Positions 11,076 through 22,219 of a stretch of DNA of 64,000 nucleotides are shown here, piece after piece. This DNA is from Campanula takesimana. Its lineage: Eukaryota > Streptophyta > Magnoliopsida > Asterales > Campanulaceae. The notes under the pieces are model-generated. The model was not told where the DNA came from. It did no database searches and was given only the letters and a program-made list of their open reading frames with translations. Positions within the stretch are counted from its first letter, which is position 1. The number at the start of each line of letters is the position of its first letter. Where the stretch lies: positions 364,472 to 428,471 of the forward strand of contig JAOWBW010001128.1 of assembly GCA_026119855.1 (NCBI GenBank), read 5' to 3'. A program made the translations under genes and the position numbers.

Positions 11076-11083
11076 TATAAAAA
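11076..11083 (+). promoter_or_regulatory. Possible TATA box near the end of the TR-GAG LTR
   Basis: GGGTATAAAAATGG, about 90 bp before the LTR end; T1 has the same site at 32514-32520. If used, R-U5 would be under 70 nt and the iterons would be 1.7 kb upstream. Confidence 0.45.
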
Positions 11084-11174
11084 TGGAATTTTTATCTTCA
11101 TTATTTTGGTGTATTGTTGTAAGTCGACGTCCAGCTCGCGGTCTCGGGCCCGCGGGGTTCGGGGTCGCGACAGT

Positions 11175-11186
11175 TGGTATCAGAGC
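11175..11186 (+). other. Primer-binding site of TR-GAG
   Basis: TGGTATCAGAGC, two bases inside the 5' LTR; initiator tRNA-Met type. Confidence 0.93.
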
Positions 11187-11292
11187 TATGGTCTAGCTCT
11201 ATGTATAAGTATAGGTGGACTAGAATGACCTAGGAGGGTAGTTGTGTGTGGAGTGAGTAACGGTTAAGGTTTTATGCAGGTATTTGTTCGAA

Positions 11293-12614
11293 ATGTCTAG
11301 AAGAAGAATTGGTGAAGCTTCTAGTGGGACTCAGAATCTTAATGGTCTACGGGAAGAAAACCGTGCAGTGTTTCAGGACAGGTTTGAAGCGGCCGTGAAA
11401 GCAATTCATGACCAAGGGCCGAGAGAGGAACATGTAGCACCTCCGCGATTTGGGTTGGAGCAGTTCTTGAAGTTGAAACCAAGTGAGTACGACGGTGAGC
11501 CGGATGTGAAGAAAGACGAGCTATGGTTGGAATCGATGGAGAAAATCTACGAGGTCTTTGGTTGCACTGATGAGGATAGGGTTCTGTTTTCAGTTTATAA
11601 GCTCGTGGGGGCTGCGGGACATTGTGGAAGGCACTGGAGACCAGTTGGGATGTGACTCTTGTACCATATCCTTGGGAGTGGTTCGTGAGGAAATTCAAGG
11701 ATCATTTTATCTCTCTAGTGGATCAAAACCGGAAAGAGATCGAGTTCCTCAGCTTGGAGCAAGGCATGATGTTAGTAGCACAGTATTCAGTTAAGTTCAC
11801 AGAATCAGCCAGGTGTTGTGACTACCTTGTGCGGACCGAGGAGCAGAAAGCGATGAGATCGATCAGGGGTTTGAAGACATCCATCCGGACTCAGCTTATA
11901 GCACAGCGGATTCAACCTTATCAAGATGCGGTGGATCGAGCCTACTTGATTGAACAGGATATTGGGGAACACAAAAGGAAGACTGAGATGGTTAACCCGG
12001 GTAAGCAAGGAGGGCAGAGTAAGTCACAACACCAACATTCGGATAACAGAGGTAATTCTGGGGTGCAAACTCGATTCAGAAGGCAACTTCAAGGGCAACC
12101 AACAGTAGGAAATCAAGGTTCTAATAAGGGGACACGAAATGGGAAAGTCTGCAGCTTCTGTCAGAGGAAAGGACACTCAGAAGACAAGTGTTGGAAGAAG
12201 CCAGGAAAATGTATCAATTGTGGTCAACTGGGTCACTTCATAAAAGACTGTCCGAGGTTTAAGGTTCAATCATCAGGAACAGGAACCAGTACTTCACAGG
12301 GTCAGAAGAGGGATGCTTCGGGGAAGCCCAAGATTTCGGGTAGAGTATTTGCAATCAATCAGCACTCAGCAGGTGACTCATCAGTTCAGGAGGTATTATT
12401 TTGCGTCGAGAGAGCGAGCGCGTGCATTTTACGATCATCGCATTCATATGTTTCTGTGCATTTAGTTGCATTTATTTCTTTTGAGTCTTTAACTTATGTG
12501 TTGTCAGTGTCTACTCCTAGGGAGGAGTGTAGGATTTCTGATGGAGTGTTATGTGCTCATGTTGTGCTTAAAGTAAGATATAACTTACCTGCTAAATTGG
12601 TCATATTGCTATGA
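11293..12614 (+). pseudogene. TR-GAG Gag with two zinc knuckles and a ruined protease
   Basis: The ATG at 11293 opens MSRRRIGEASSG. The capsid region runs through FLKLKPSEYDGEPDVKK and LESMEKIYEVFGC. A one-base deletion near 11620 moves the frame, and the match resumes as WKALETSWD at about 11622 and stays open to 12614. Two zinc knuckles follow, CSFCQRKGHSEDKC and CINCGQLGHFIKDC. The protease part keeps SSHSYVSV but has lost the DPG active site that T1 and T2 have (ALVDPGSSHS). Gag would package the RNA. Apart from the frameshift it is well preserved, unlike the pol region downstream, as in gag-only nonautonomous families. Confidence 0.88.
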
Positions 12615-14120
12615 TAAGATTTTTGATGTCATTTTGAGAAGGGAAATGTCATGCTTTAGTCGATGGTTGTAGGGAAATTGTTACATCCTCTCTTCCCTTT
12701 TGCCTAAAATTGTTTTGAGACCGTTCCTTTGTGTAGAGTTAAGCAAATCTTTTCTTGTTTGGAATCTGACTATTTTGCTTCGATGGGTGACAATGGATGT
12801 CTATACCAATTGTTGGGTGTATTTATCGTTTATAAAAATTTCTATTTTTTTTTTCCTGAGTAGTACCTAGTAATTGGGGAGAACCTTGGGTTAAAATTGA
12901 GTTGTTATAGTACAAGGTTGTAGTGCTAATATTTAGATCAATGTCCTTATGGCATCAGTTGGGTTATAAGAGTTGAGGATTCAAATTGAGGATTTCTGGA
13001 TAGGAGATTTTGTTTACTTGTAGTGCATCTACGTGAGCGCAATAGTATGAGGAAAAGCATGATGTGTTATGGGATATGAGTATATTATGGAAGTTATAAT
13101 CATCGATAGTGGTGAGCGCGTAAGTTTGAAAGGACTAAGCACATTTTGGGAGAGTAATAAATTGCGACCTATATCAAAGGCATTTTGAGTTTTAGTTAAA
13201 GGGGTGTTCTATGGTCCTAAATCTTGTCTTGGTGACATTTCTTATTTTGGATTACAAATAAGTGAAGAAAGTTGAGTATAAATACTCGGGCATATTAAAA
13301 AATACTATGATTTGGTATTGGGTCAGTTGGAAGGTGACTAGCTAATTGGTTTATTATGATGGTAGTACCATTGAGCTTAAATATCATTAAGTTAATAAAG
13401 GTATGCGTGAAAGATTAACGTGGCTTAGCTATTGAGGATTTGAGATTTGGTGACTTCCTTGGATATATGAGCACAGATTAATAACTAAAAAGGGAGCTAG
13501 AGGAAATCCCTTGAAGATAAAATTTAGACCATTTTCGGACTATTGAGTATTCGTAATTATTTTAGGCTTTCAAGGATTGGAGTGTTATGACGATGATATT
13601 ATGATGTAGGTTTAAGTGAGCATTTTGTATTTATATTACACCTCTAGTTTAAAGTGCTACCTAGAGCGAGAGCACTATAATGGGAATCTTTAGAGATATA
13701 GCCTTTGGTGAATATTATGGGAATGGAAAATTCTTTAGCTTTTCATATTTTAAAAGCTAATTAAGCTCGAGATGGAATGTTTGGAATTTCTGGGGAATAA
13801 TACTAAGTATGCGATTTACAAATGGAAGTACCTTTGCGGTGTAGTTAAGGTTATGAATAAGGCGAGCTTGAGGTACCTCGAGAATTATGTGTGGAAATAA
13901 TTTGAATTCTTCGATTTTGAGTACGGATTTTTGATTAGTAATGAAGTTAATGATGGAATGATTCGGTTCGAGAGGTGGTGTTATCGTAAGCATTATTTAG
14001 GGTTACCTTGTAGTGGGGTAGATTGGACAATTGAGGAATTTGAGAAATGGCGGAACTATCGTAACCGTAGCTATTTGGTCTTTCGGGTAAGTCTCGTTAA
14101 AATTCGGGTCGAATTTTCTT
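12615..14120 (+). other. TR-GAG internal region with no readable pol
   Basis: The first 60 bases still resemble the T1 region encoding FDVILGMDW, but with deletions and stops. After that I cannot trace RT, RNase H or integrase motifs in any frame. The last about 80 bases again match the end of T1 (GGGTAAGTCTCGTTAAAATT). Replacement or heavy decay of pol between conserved ends fits a long-lived nonautonomous lineage. Confidence 0.7.
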
Positions 14121-14130
14121 AAGGGGGAGT
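14121..14130 (+). other. Polypurine tract of TR-GAG
   Basis: AAGGGGGAGT three bases before the 3' LTR. T1 has the same tract at 36680-36690 and T2 a near match at 58479-58493. Confidence 0.88.
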
Positions 14131-14133
14131 GAA

Positions 14134-16596
14134 TGTCACGACCCGAAAACTAGGCTCTATTTTATTAGTAATAAATAATTATTATTTATTTAATTGCTTA
14201 TTTATTTATTTAAATTATTATTTATTTAAATATTTATGTGTGCACTTTATGTGTCATAATAATTATGCCTAGCATTTTTTTGGGTCCTTAGTGCTAGTGT
14301 AGTATTATTTGGTCTTGGTTGTAGAAGGAAGTAGTAGAGTTGTGTAGTAGTGGGGGAGGGGGTCTAAGTGTAAGTTTTGAATTTATCATCTCCCTCTCTT
14401 CTCCCTCACCTCTCCCTCATTTCTTTCCCAGACACTTCTCTCTCTTCCATGGGTGAAAGAGGTAAGTTTTCTTCTCTCCTTCTCTCTTCTTTTTCTTCAT
14501 CCTCCTCTCATAATCTCTCATTTCTTAAAACATGAACCTTGTTTAGATCGTCGATAGGATCGCGTAGAACCAAAAAGAATTGAATTCCGTCAACTTTGAG
14601 AAAATTCAAGTAAGTTACTTTTCCCCCATTTTGATGATAAAATGTTCATCTCATGTTTATATGATGTTTGATGTGTTATATTTGAAGTTTGGTTGAGTTT
14701 AGAATTTATTTTGAATTTATTTGAGTTTTTGGGTAAAAATGGTGAAATCTTGAATGTGGGGATTTGGTGTTGGTTTAGATGATTAAAGGGTGTTATTTAG
14801 GTTCCCTTTAGGTTGGATGTTGTTTAGGAGCTTTAGAAATGTATTGGGAAGCTTTGATTTTGATAACTTTAGTGAAGGTTGTGTTTTGGTTCGAAATGGG
14901 TAAACCCAGGAAGAATCTGGGCATTGTTCTTCTGGCACGGTCGTGCCAATATTCACTTTTCTCTCGTCATGTTTGGCACGGTCGTGCCCCATTATTGGCA
15001 CGGTCGTGCCAATATTCACTTGCCTCATCGATCCATTGTGAACAAGTTTTGTAAATCCAATTGAGTGACTTTATTGAGTTATTATGATCATTTTGGGATA
15101 TAAGTGAGGACTTCATACTTTGAGACCCTTTAATTGAAAGTTATTTTACTGATCGGATTGATTTTAGAATGAGACTTGGTCTAGGTTTTAGGTGATATCC
15201 TATAGTACCTAGAGGGTTGTTTTGGAACACTAAAGTGCAAGGTTTAGTCCAGTCGTGATCATGTTCTAATAAGGGTAACCTTTTGGATTCGTTTGGGTAC
15301 TTACGATTTGATTAATCTTAAGGTGTATTCATTCTGGATTCCTACTTTGGAATTCCAGGTATGATGAGATGGTTGAGTTCATAGTCCTAGTATATCTTTA
15401 TGAGTAAATGTTTATGGTCGTTTCGGTCATAGTCCTTGTCCTATTTGTGAGTTACCGTTTGGGTTGAGTTCTTTATGTGTAACTTGTGGGCATCATCTTT
15501 GGAATGTATTTGGTAGGGTTCCTCTTTATGGAATTATTGTGTTCTAATAATCATTGTTGTTGTGCTCTTTATGAGAAATTCCGTTTATTGTTGTTGGACT
15601 CTTTTATGAGAAACTTCTTGTGCTATTGTTGTTGAACTCTTTTCGAGTAATCGGTTGCATCTTTATGGTGATTTAATTGGTGTGGTTCCCTACTTTGGAA
15701 CCTTAAGTTGTTTATTCATGCTAAAATATTATTACTTAGCATTTAAGTAGAAGCCCAGCTGGCATATTGTTGCATCGGGCGATGGGAAGGATTATAATGG
15801 CAAAGCCAAGTCCATTATAATGTTGACCATTGTTTTGCCCTTACTATACCCCTTCTCCAGATTGGCCTTGGAAAGGATAAGTCAGCGTTCCTTTGTGAAT
15901 GTATCTGGCTAACGGGCATGACTTTGTGTCATGGTCCTTGTCCTTTGTGACACTTTTATGGTTATTGGTTCCGGTACCGGGGTTTTCTCTTCGGCTTTCA
16001 TGCTATTATGAAGATGATGATTTGTTGATTATTGAAGCTGCGCAGCGATCCTTTATTTGGATGTACCAGTTTGGAAAACCTTGGCTATATCCTTTGTTAT
16101 GTGTTTATTTCCGCTGCTATCTGTTATGTGCTATGTGATATTTATTATTTCTTATTGCTTCTTGCATCATAGCATGTCATGTAGTTGCATTAGTAACTTA
16201 CTGAGATTTATTCTCACCCCGTTTCTTGTTTCAAATTGTTTTCCTTAACCCCCCCAGGAGGAAAAAGGATTAGGATTCGCGGATCGAGGAGGACGTCGAG
16301 AGGATTGAGATTTTGGGCAGGTTGTTTGATCGGTTTGCATTATTTAAATGTATAACCTTTTGGGGATAGTTTTACCATCAATGACGTCATTAAGATTTGT
16401 AATCTTTTGTATTTTTGGGGTGAGCTTGCGAAGCTTATTCTAGTAGTTTGTTGTTGTTGTTAAGCTGTGATTTCTAAAACTTTGTTTTAAACATTTTGGG
16501 TATAAAAATGGATTTTTATCTTCATTATTTTGGTGTATTGTTGTAAGTCGACGTCCAGCTCGCGGTCTCGGGCCCGCGGGGTTCGGGGTCGCGACA
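14134..16596 (+). repeat. TR-GAG 3' LTR with a 249-bp internal deletion
   Basis: 2,463 bp, nearly identical to the 5' LTR. The segment equivalent to 9348-9596 is missing, which removes the last two iterons and the CGGACTCCG box. The C-tract is 6 instead of 12. It ends GCGACA and is followed by the target repeat GGGAT. Confidence 0.94.
14934..15010 (+). repeat. Three remaining iterons in the TR-GAG 3' LTR
   Basis: GGCACGGTCGTGCC starts at 14934, 14975 and 14997. The deletion breakpoint lies shortly after the third copy. Confidence 0.93.
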
Positions 16597-16601
16597 GGGA
16601 T

Positions 16602-17417
16602 GGCCTGTGTTTGGTAATTTTGTAGTCAACTAAAAGTGCATCCATTTCTTTCTCGAAGTGAGAGCCATTGTCGAAGATGATCTTATGAGGAATACCCTAT
16701 TGGCACATGATGTTGTTCTTCACGAATTTGGCCACTTTCTTGGCGTTGAGAACTCGGTAAGCTTGTGCTTCAACCCATTTTGTGAAATAATCCACGGCCA
16801 CAAGAATGAATGATTGTCCGTTGCTTCCCGTAGGATGGACTTTGCCGATGATATATATGCCCCAACAAGAGAACGGCCATGGTGTGGTTATGTTGTACAA
16901 TTTTGAAGGCGGAGCATGTTGTAGATTAGCGTGGAATTGGCACTTGGCACATTTCTTGACTTTCTCGATGCAGTCTATTTCCATTGTAGTCCAATAGTAA
17001 CCAATACGGAGTATCTTCTTGGCTAACATAATCCCATTCATGTGGGTCCCACACTCGCCCTCGTGGACTTCGTGCATGATTTCTTAGGCTTCAGTTTCAT
17101 TTGCACATAAGAGATTGATCCCTTGATGATGTTTTTTGTAGACTCAGTTTCCAATCAACACATATCTGGCGGCTAGCTTTTGTAATGCTATTCGAGATTT
17201 CCCATTGCTATTCTCGAGGAAAGTGCCGCTGTTGAGGAGGTTCATGATGTCTGTGTACCACGGGGGGTTATCTTGGACTTCATTGATCTCAATGTTCATG
17301 CAGTATGCCGGACTGGTCGTTCCTAAAATTTGAAGGGTTTCACTATTTTTCCTTTGGGCATTTCAACCAATGAGGCTATGGTGGCTAAATTATCGGCAAA
17401 GCGGTTCTTGTCCCTCG
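16602..17417 (-). pseudogene. Tat integrase, N-terminal zinc domain and catalytic core
   Basis: The main open stretch is 17077-16697. It has the end of the HHCC zinc domain (HEVHEGECGTH, then CAKCQFHA) and the start of the core (PWPFSCWGIYIIGKVHP, ILVAVDYFTKWVEAQAY). The first catalytic Asp, normally in WGIDIIG, is Tyr here (near 16853). Stops break the frame around 17077-17420 and near 16697. The gene continues at 8451 beyond the TR-GAG insertion. In an active element it would insert the cDNA; this one lacks a catalytic residue as well as an open frame. Confidence 0.87.
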
Positions 17418-17418
17418 G

Positions 17419-18249
17419 TCAATAATTGAACGTGATATCTTGGAACTGTTCAGCTAACTCCTCGAGGTGTTGACCATACTGTTGGAGGGTCGGGTCTTGG
17501 ATTCGCCATTTACCCGATGTCTGATTGATAAGGAGCAGGGAGTCACCGAATACTTCTAGTTCCGTGACATTTCTTTCTAGGGCTGCTTCTAGCCCCGCTA
17601 TACATGCTTCATATTCGGAAATATTGTTGGTAGCTTCGAATTCAAGACGGATTGTGATTGGAGTATAGATTTCCTTTGGATCGACAAGCAACATTCCTAT
17701 CCCATAACCGTGCTTATTGGCTGCGCCATCGAAAAAAAGTTGCCATTTATTTTCCTCGGTTGTAGTGCAAACCAAGTGCTCGTTGGTAAATTGTAAGTCT
17801 TCCCCCTTCACTTCGTCACACGAAAATTCAGCAAGCTGATCACTGAATACTTTCCCCCTGATGGATTTGAGTGTGACGTAAGTGATATCATAGCCGGCGA
17901 GCATGAAGTACCACTTGGCTATCCTTGTTGACATGTAAGGCTTCTCGAAGACATGGCGAAGCGGGTCCACTTTTGCTACTAGCTTGATTGGAAAGGCTTC
18001 CATGTAATGCTTGAGCTTTTGAGTAACCCAAACCAGTACTGCATATGACTTCTCCAAGACGGAAGTTCTTTTCACCTCCTTGAAATCGGCGACTGACAAA
18101 ATAAATGGCATTCTCCTTTGTGGAGTCCCGTTGCTCTTGTGCTAGCATAGCCCTAAGGGATTCATCATTCACTGTGAGGTAGAGCAAGAGAGGCTTCTCC
18201 TTGTGAGGTGGAACCAAAACTGGAGGGCATGTCAAGAAATGCTTCACTT
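17419..18249 (-). pseudogene. Tat RNase H and second (archaeal-type) RNase H
   Basis: 18247-17888 has the RT-linked RNase H (PPVLVPPHKEKPLLLYLTV, ENAIYFVSRRFQGGEKNF). It shifts frame near 18100 into 18111-17419, which carries the connection region and then the second RNase H. That domain shows catalytic-type Asp in LFFDGAANKHGYGIG, Glu in ISEYEACIAGLEAAL and Asp in LEVFGDSLLLINQ. The extra domain is the hallmark of Tat elements and is thought to help remove the RNA template. Confidence 0.88.
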
Positions 18250-18282
18250 GGTCGAAAGCTTCTTAGCAAGCGTCGGTCCATT

Positions 18283-19138
18283 CTAGAGCCACATTCTTCT
18301 TGAGTAGCTTGAAGATTGGCTCATACATGGAAGTAAGCTGGTGCACAAACTGACTGATGTACTGAAGTCTGCCCATGAAACCTTTGATTTCTTTCTGTGT
18401 CTTTGGAGGAGGCATGTCAATGATGCCTTGATTTTTGAGGGATCTGCTTCAATTCCCTTCTCGGTAACCATGTAGCCAAGAACTTTGCCTCAGATAACCC
18501 CAAAAGTGCATTTTTCGGGATTGAGCCTCATCTTGTGTTGCCGAAGCTTTTCAAAGAACTTGCGGAGGTCAATCAAGTATTGACCATCGGTTCCTTTAGA
18601 ATGGATTATCATGTCGTCCACATAGACTTCAATTTCTTTATGGATCCATGGAACAAGTCGATAACAGCCCTTTGATATGTAGCCCCAGCGTTCCTTAACC
18701 CAAATGGCATGACTGTGTAGCAGAAGGTGCCCCACGGTGTTGTGAAAGCAGTCTTGTGTTGATCTTCTTCTGCCATAAGAATCTAATTATACCCAGTGAA
18801 GCCATCCACAAATGAGCGGACCTCGTAGGCGGCGGTGGAATCGACGAGAATGTCGATGTTGGGCAGTGGAAAGTCATCCTTTGGAGAGCTTTGTTCAAAT
18901 CCCGGAAGTCCACACATACACGGACCTTACCATTAGCCTTTCTGATTGTCACGACATTTGCAAGCCATGTTGGATGCTCAATAACCATGATGAAGCCCAC
19001 ACTGAGAAGCTTCTCTATCTCTTCTTTGACTTGTAAAGACCATTCTGGGTTGATCTTTCTGAGTTTCTGCTTTCTTGGCTTAGCATCGTCTCTGATCGGA
19101 ATCCTGTGCTCAGTGACCTTTCTATTTAACCCCGGCAT
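18283..19138 (-). pseudogene. Tat reverse transcriptase
   Basis: 19138-18695 starts MPGLNRKVTEHRIPI and contains the RT fingers (VVTIRKANGKVRVCVDFRDLNKA). A frameshift and stop near 18780 separate it from 18735-18490, which holds the palm with the catalytic YVDD (EVYVDDMIIHSKG) and LNPEKCTFGVI. 18471-18283 is the RT thumb (GYMVTEKGIEADPSKIKA) with another frameshift. It would copy element RNA into cDNA, but the breaks prevent it. Confidence 0.88.
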
Positions 19139-19144
19139 GTCTTT

Positions 19145-20600
19145 TTATAACCATGCAAATACATCCACGAACTCTTTGAGCATTGCAGTCAAACTGTCTT
19201 TCTCTTCCCCCTTGAAGAAGCTTCTGATCTTGGTTTCTTTCGGCTCTTCGTCGGTACCCAAATTAACAACATGCAATTCTTCGTCAGCCCCTGGACCATT
19301 TTCACCACGACTACGGACCTTTTGAGCAAGTTCATTTAAGTATGTTGTGTTTTCGTGGTATATTTCATCATTATTTGAATCGTTATTAACTAGTTCATTA
19401 AATTCGTTATTAGTTAATTCATCATTCATGATGTTTACAATCTCGGGGTACTCAGAAAGATCAAATTTTTCATTAAAGGGAACACACGCTCGGCTATGGC
19501 CTCCATATCCTCTTGGGTGAGGGTATCAGAAACACACTCGGACTCGAAAGTGAATGTGAACACGTCTTCCTTTGTAACCTTGCGCGGTATGCAACCCATC
19601 TTCTTGACCAAGAATTCCTCGGATACCACGGGCCCCTTTGTAGAATACAGTTGTTGATTGGCTCTGAGCTTGGTTGGATCTCACTGATAGTTTCCCTTTT
19701 CGTGTTGGTGTCGTAGATGGCATTTACTTGGCACTCATCCATGATGGAAAATTCTTCGAACATGGAGGCTAGATCAGTCAATTCCTCCCCCACGGCAATC
19801 TCTGTCTCGGACTTTATAGTCACTTTCTTCCCCCACCATTCTCGGGGCGACATGGGAGTTGGTTCCCCTTCGGATTTCTGAATTTCACAGTCAGAAAAGA
19901 CTTCAAGACCGGGATTTCTGATTCCATTGCTATTAACCCATGGCTCGGGAAAGATCACGTACGGGACGTCTTCCCCCTGACGGATAAAGTAGCCATTCAG
20001 TGTCTTGCGGTAAGGGCTCAAATTGGGAATTTTATAGTGATGGCCTTCTCTACGAGCTCGTGCCTTTTCATTCTTGACGGCTTGCTCGTATCTTATGTCA
20101 TCTTTGGAAGGCTCATATCCCAAACCGAACTTGTTCTTAACAAAAGGGATCTCAATAGGTTGCATCCTCCCTTGTTGATATTTCCCTAGGCCTAAACCAG
20201 GGAAGTAATTCATATTCCTCATTATGCGGAGGACTTTGTGGTTGCCGAGGGTCCATGATCCGTTTCCCCCTTGTTCGTCGATGGCGTTGATTGAGACGCC
20301 GGAGAGAGTAGAGTCTGCTAAACCATGCTGAACTTGGTGAACGGGTTCCCCTTTTCTGTGGATAGTGACGTTTTCTGCCATGACGGTCACTATTTTGTCT
20401 CCATTTCAGAACTTGACACATTGATGAAGAGTTGAAGGGACGGCGTTAGAACTATGTTTCCATGGTCGACCCAACAACAAGTTGAATGAGGAAGGTACAT
20501 CGAGCACTTAAAACGGGACGGACATGACCATGCTCCCAAATTCAATGTCTATCTCCACCATACCCATGACTGTGCGGGCAGTGCTGTCATAACCTCGGAT
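19145..20600 (-). pseudogene. Tat linker between protease and RT, with a G-patch-like segment
   Basis: The longest open part is 20390-19494. It includes YFPGLGLGKYQQGRMQPIEIP, a glycine-rich G-patch-like motif often seen between protease and RT in plant Tat elements, then NKFGLGYEPSKDD and an acidic region. 19429-19145 continues with an acid, Asn-rich stretch and FFKGEEKDSLTAMLKEFVDVFAW, the usual lead-in to RT. Stops occur near 20600, 20510, 20408 and 19435, and there is a frameshift near 19600. The role of the G-patch is not known here; G-patch domains generally bind RNA or stimulate helicases. Confidence 0.72.
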
Positions 20601-20617
20601 TACTTAAGTAGAAGGCT

Positions 20618-20826
20618 TTAAATCTGAACACTTAAGCCCCAGTATGCCATGATTCGTCCAGGCATTAGGTTGAGTGCGGAACCACCGTTAACCAAGACTC
20701 TTGAAATAGGTCTCCCCCTTGCTCTCACTTTGAGATAGATGGCCTCATTATGATCGGACCCAAATGGTGGAAGGTCCATGTCAGCAAAAGTGATGACATT
20801 GCCAAAATGAATGTGGCCTATCATTG
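20618..20826 (-). pseudogene. Tat aspartic protease, split by a solo LTR
   Basis: The frame reads MIGHIHFGNVITFADMDLPPF, then PISRVLVNGGSALNLMPGRIM. The family's active site is VLVDGGSALN. Here the Asp codon is AAC, Asn (20687-20689), consistent with a C-to-T change on the other strand. Upstream codons continue at 22220, past the solo LTR. The enzyme would process Gag and Pol; it is inactive by inference from the missing Asp. Confidence 0.85.
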
Positions 20827-21672
20827 TGTTGGATATTATGCCCTAGGCCCTTGATAAAGGCCTATGCGTTATATCATAGCTTCATTGTTATAGAGATAAC
20901 AAAACCGGATTATTATATCTTTTGCATGTTTATTATAATAATCATTGTCACTAGCACTTATGAATCGCTAGCATGAGTTTCATGGATAATCATATGATGA
21001 TTATAGCGCATAGGATGCGGATTAAACTTGTGGGTACATGTTGGAGAACAAGTACTGGATAGACCCGTTATGAGATTTATGTCATGGTCAAATGTCATAA
21101 TTAAATCTCATAATAGTTATATCATTTATCCTTAGACCTGAGATTATCATAGTCTTCCACATGATGAACATTTTGTTTGACGTACTCAAACACTACCCCT
21201 AACCGGGTGGTTATAAAGGCTACGATTGGCATAATCGGATTCTTGTAGGGAAGAATGATAAGTCAAGATGGGATTTTTCCCTCTCTCAAGAAGAGATATC
21301 TTCTTGGCCATTCGATGAGTGAGATTGATAATAGTGTATGGCCGTACCTAAATGAATTGAAGTGTTCAATTTTATTTGCTCATATCAATCTACTCGAGAT
21401 CGAGAAAGAATTAGACAATATAAGTTGACGTGGACCATGCCTTATGTCCAATATGATATCGCGTGACAAATGGATTGTGATATGTTCTATAAGGTTACTT
21501 TGGAATTTCAAAGTTATACTAATTGGGTAGTCATAATGGCTTGCTAGAGTTCGCTTATGACTTACGGGGTCTGACTGGTTCGGACTCGTTGCCAACATAG
21601 TATAATCATATTGGGTCACACACAATAGAACGGATTGAAAAGGCAGAAAAACTGGGAATTAAATCATGACCA

Positions 21673-21734
21673 CCGTACGGCTAGTGTACTGGCGTACGAC
21701 TTCTGTTGAGTCGTACGGTAAGCATCCCGTACCA
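21673..21734 (+). repeat. CCGTACGG-type iterons in the solo LTR
   Basis: Copies start at 21673 (CCGTACGG), 21692 (GCGTACGA), 21711 (TCGTACGG) and 21727 (CCGTACCA). The first three are spaced exactly 19 bp. They lie about 70-130 bp upstream of the TATA box. Confidence 0.85.
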
Positions 21735-21801
21735 GTCCAGATTGTTCAATTTTCTTTTTAGAAAAGGAATCCCAATCCCAAACGGAATTAGGTCAAACCC
21801 T

Positions 21802-21808
21802 TATATAT
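21802..21808 (+). promoter_or_regulatory. TATA box of the solo LTR
   Basis: CCCTTATATATGA, at the position where Copia-c has CCCTCATATAAATA (40692). Confidence 0.6.
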
Positions 21809-22219
21809 GATATTCAACCGTGTTTGAAAGCTTCTAATGGTGATTTTGGAAATCACAAACAATTGTTTTAGAAATGATAAATTATAGAGAGGTATGATTA
21901 TTTACTTTGAGATTCATGATCGTCAAAATACAATAATCAATGAAGCAAGATAATTCATACGAAGAAATCATTTCTTCACCAAGCCTTGGGTCTAGCAATC
22001 CAGATCAAGAATGTGTTCTTGATATCTGTTCGACTTGTGGATACCGATAGAGGTGTTTGCGTTAGCACCTCAAAGTCTGTGTTCATGGATTCGATCTTCA
22101 AGGGTTAGTTTCTTTCATCTTGTATTTAATTTAATCAACATGCACGGATCAGGGCTCTTGGATGTTTGATTTAATCTGTTTATTCCGCTGCGCATGATGC
22201 ATCAAAATCCAACACATTG

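Larger units (their letters stand above)
8452..11172 (+). repeat. TR-GAG 5' LTR
   Basis: 2,721 bp. It starts with a stretch of ATTTA/TTTAAAT repeats, then a C/T-rich region, the iteron array (9254-9395), a conserved CGGACTCCG box and a TTTTCC(T)TAAC12 tract near 10819. The palindrome GCTGCGCAGC is near 10608 and a TATA-like site is 90 bp from the end. ORFs inside recur in other LTR copies and are not genes. Confidence 0.94.
8452..16596 (+). mobile_element. TR-GAG: nonautonomous Ty3/gypsy (chromovirus-like) element, gag only
   Basis: Complete element with a perfect target duplication GGGAT (8447-8451 and 16597-16601). LTRs 8452-11172 and 14134-16596 begin TGTCACGACCC and end GGTCGCGACA. The primer site is 11175-11186 and the purine tract 14121-14130. 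Inside there is a gag with one frameshift and a shattered protease, then about 1.5 kb with no readable pol. By hand the LTRs differ by roughly 17 small changes plus a 249-bp deletion in the 3' copy, so transposition was recent although the element could not have made its own RT or integrase. Confidence 0.93.
20827..22214 (+). mobile_element. Solo copia LTR with target duplication CATTG
   Basis: 1,388 bp with TGTTGG...CCAACA ends. It is flanked on both sides by CATTG (20822-20826 and 22215-22219) with no internal region, so it is a solo LTR left by LTR-LTR recombination. It is the same family as the LTRs at 27627 and 39712, which give its orientation. It interrupts the Tat protease. Confidence 0.94.

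Noticed and set aside
11173..11190. Sequences similar to the tRNA-Met 3' end as possible tRNA genes.
   Set aside because: Only about 12 bases match in each case and they sit next to LTRs; they are primer-binding sites.
13757..14122. Short ORFs near the end of TR-GAG as an extra gene.
   Set aside because: No domain and no match to the other elements beyond the last 80 bases; stops are frequent in every frame.
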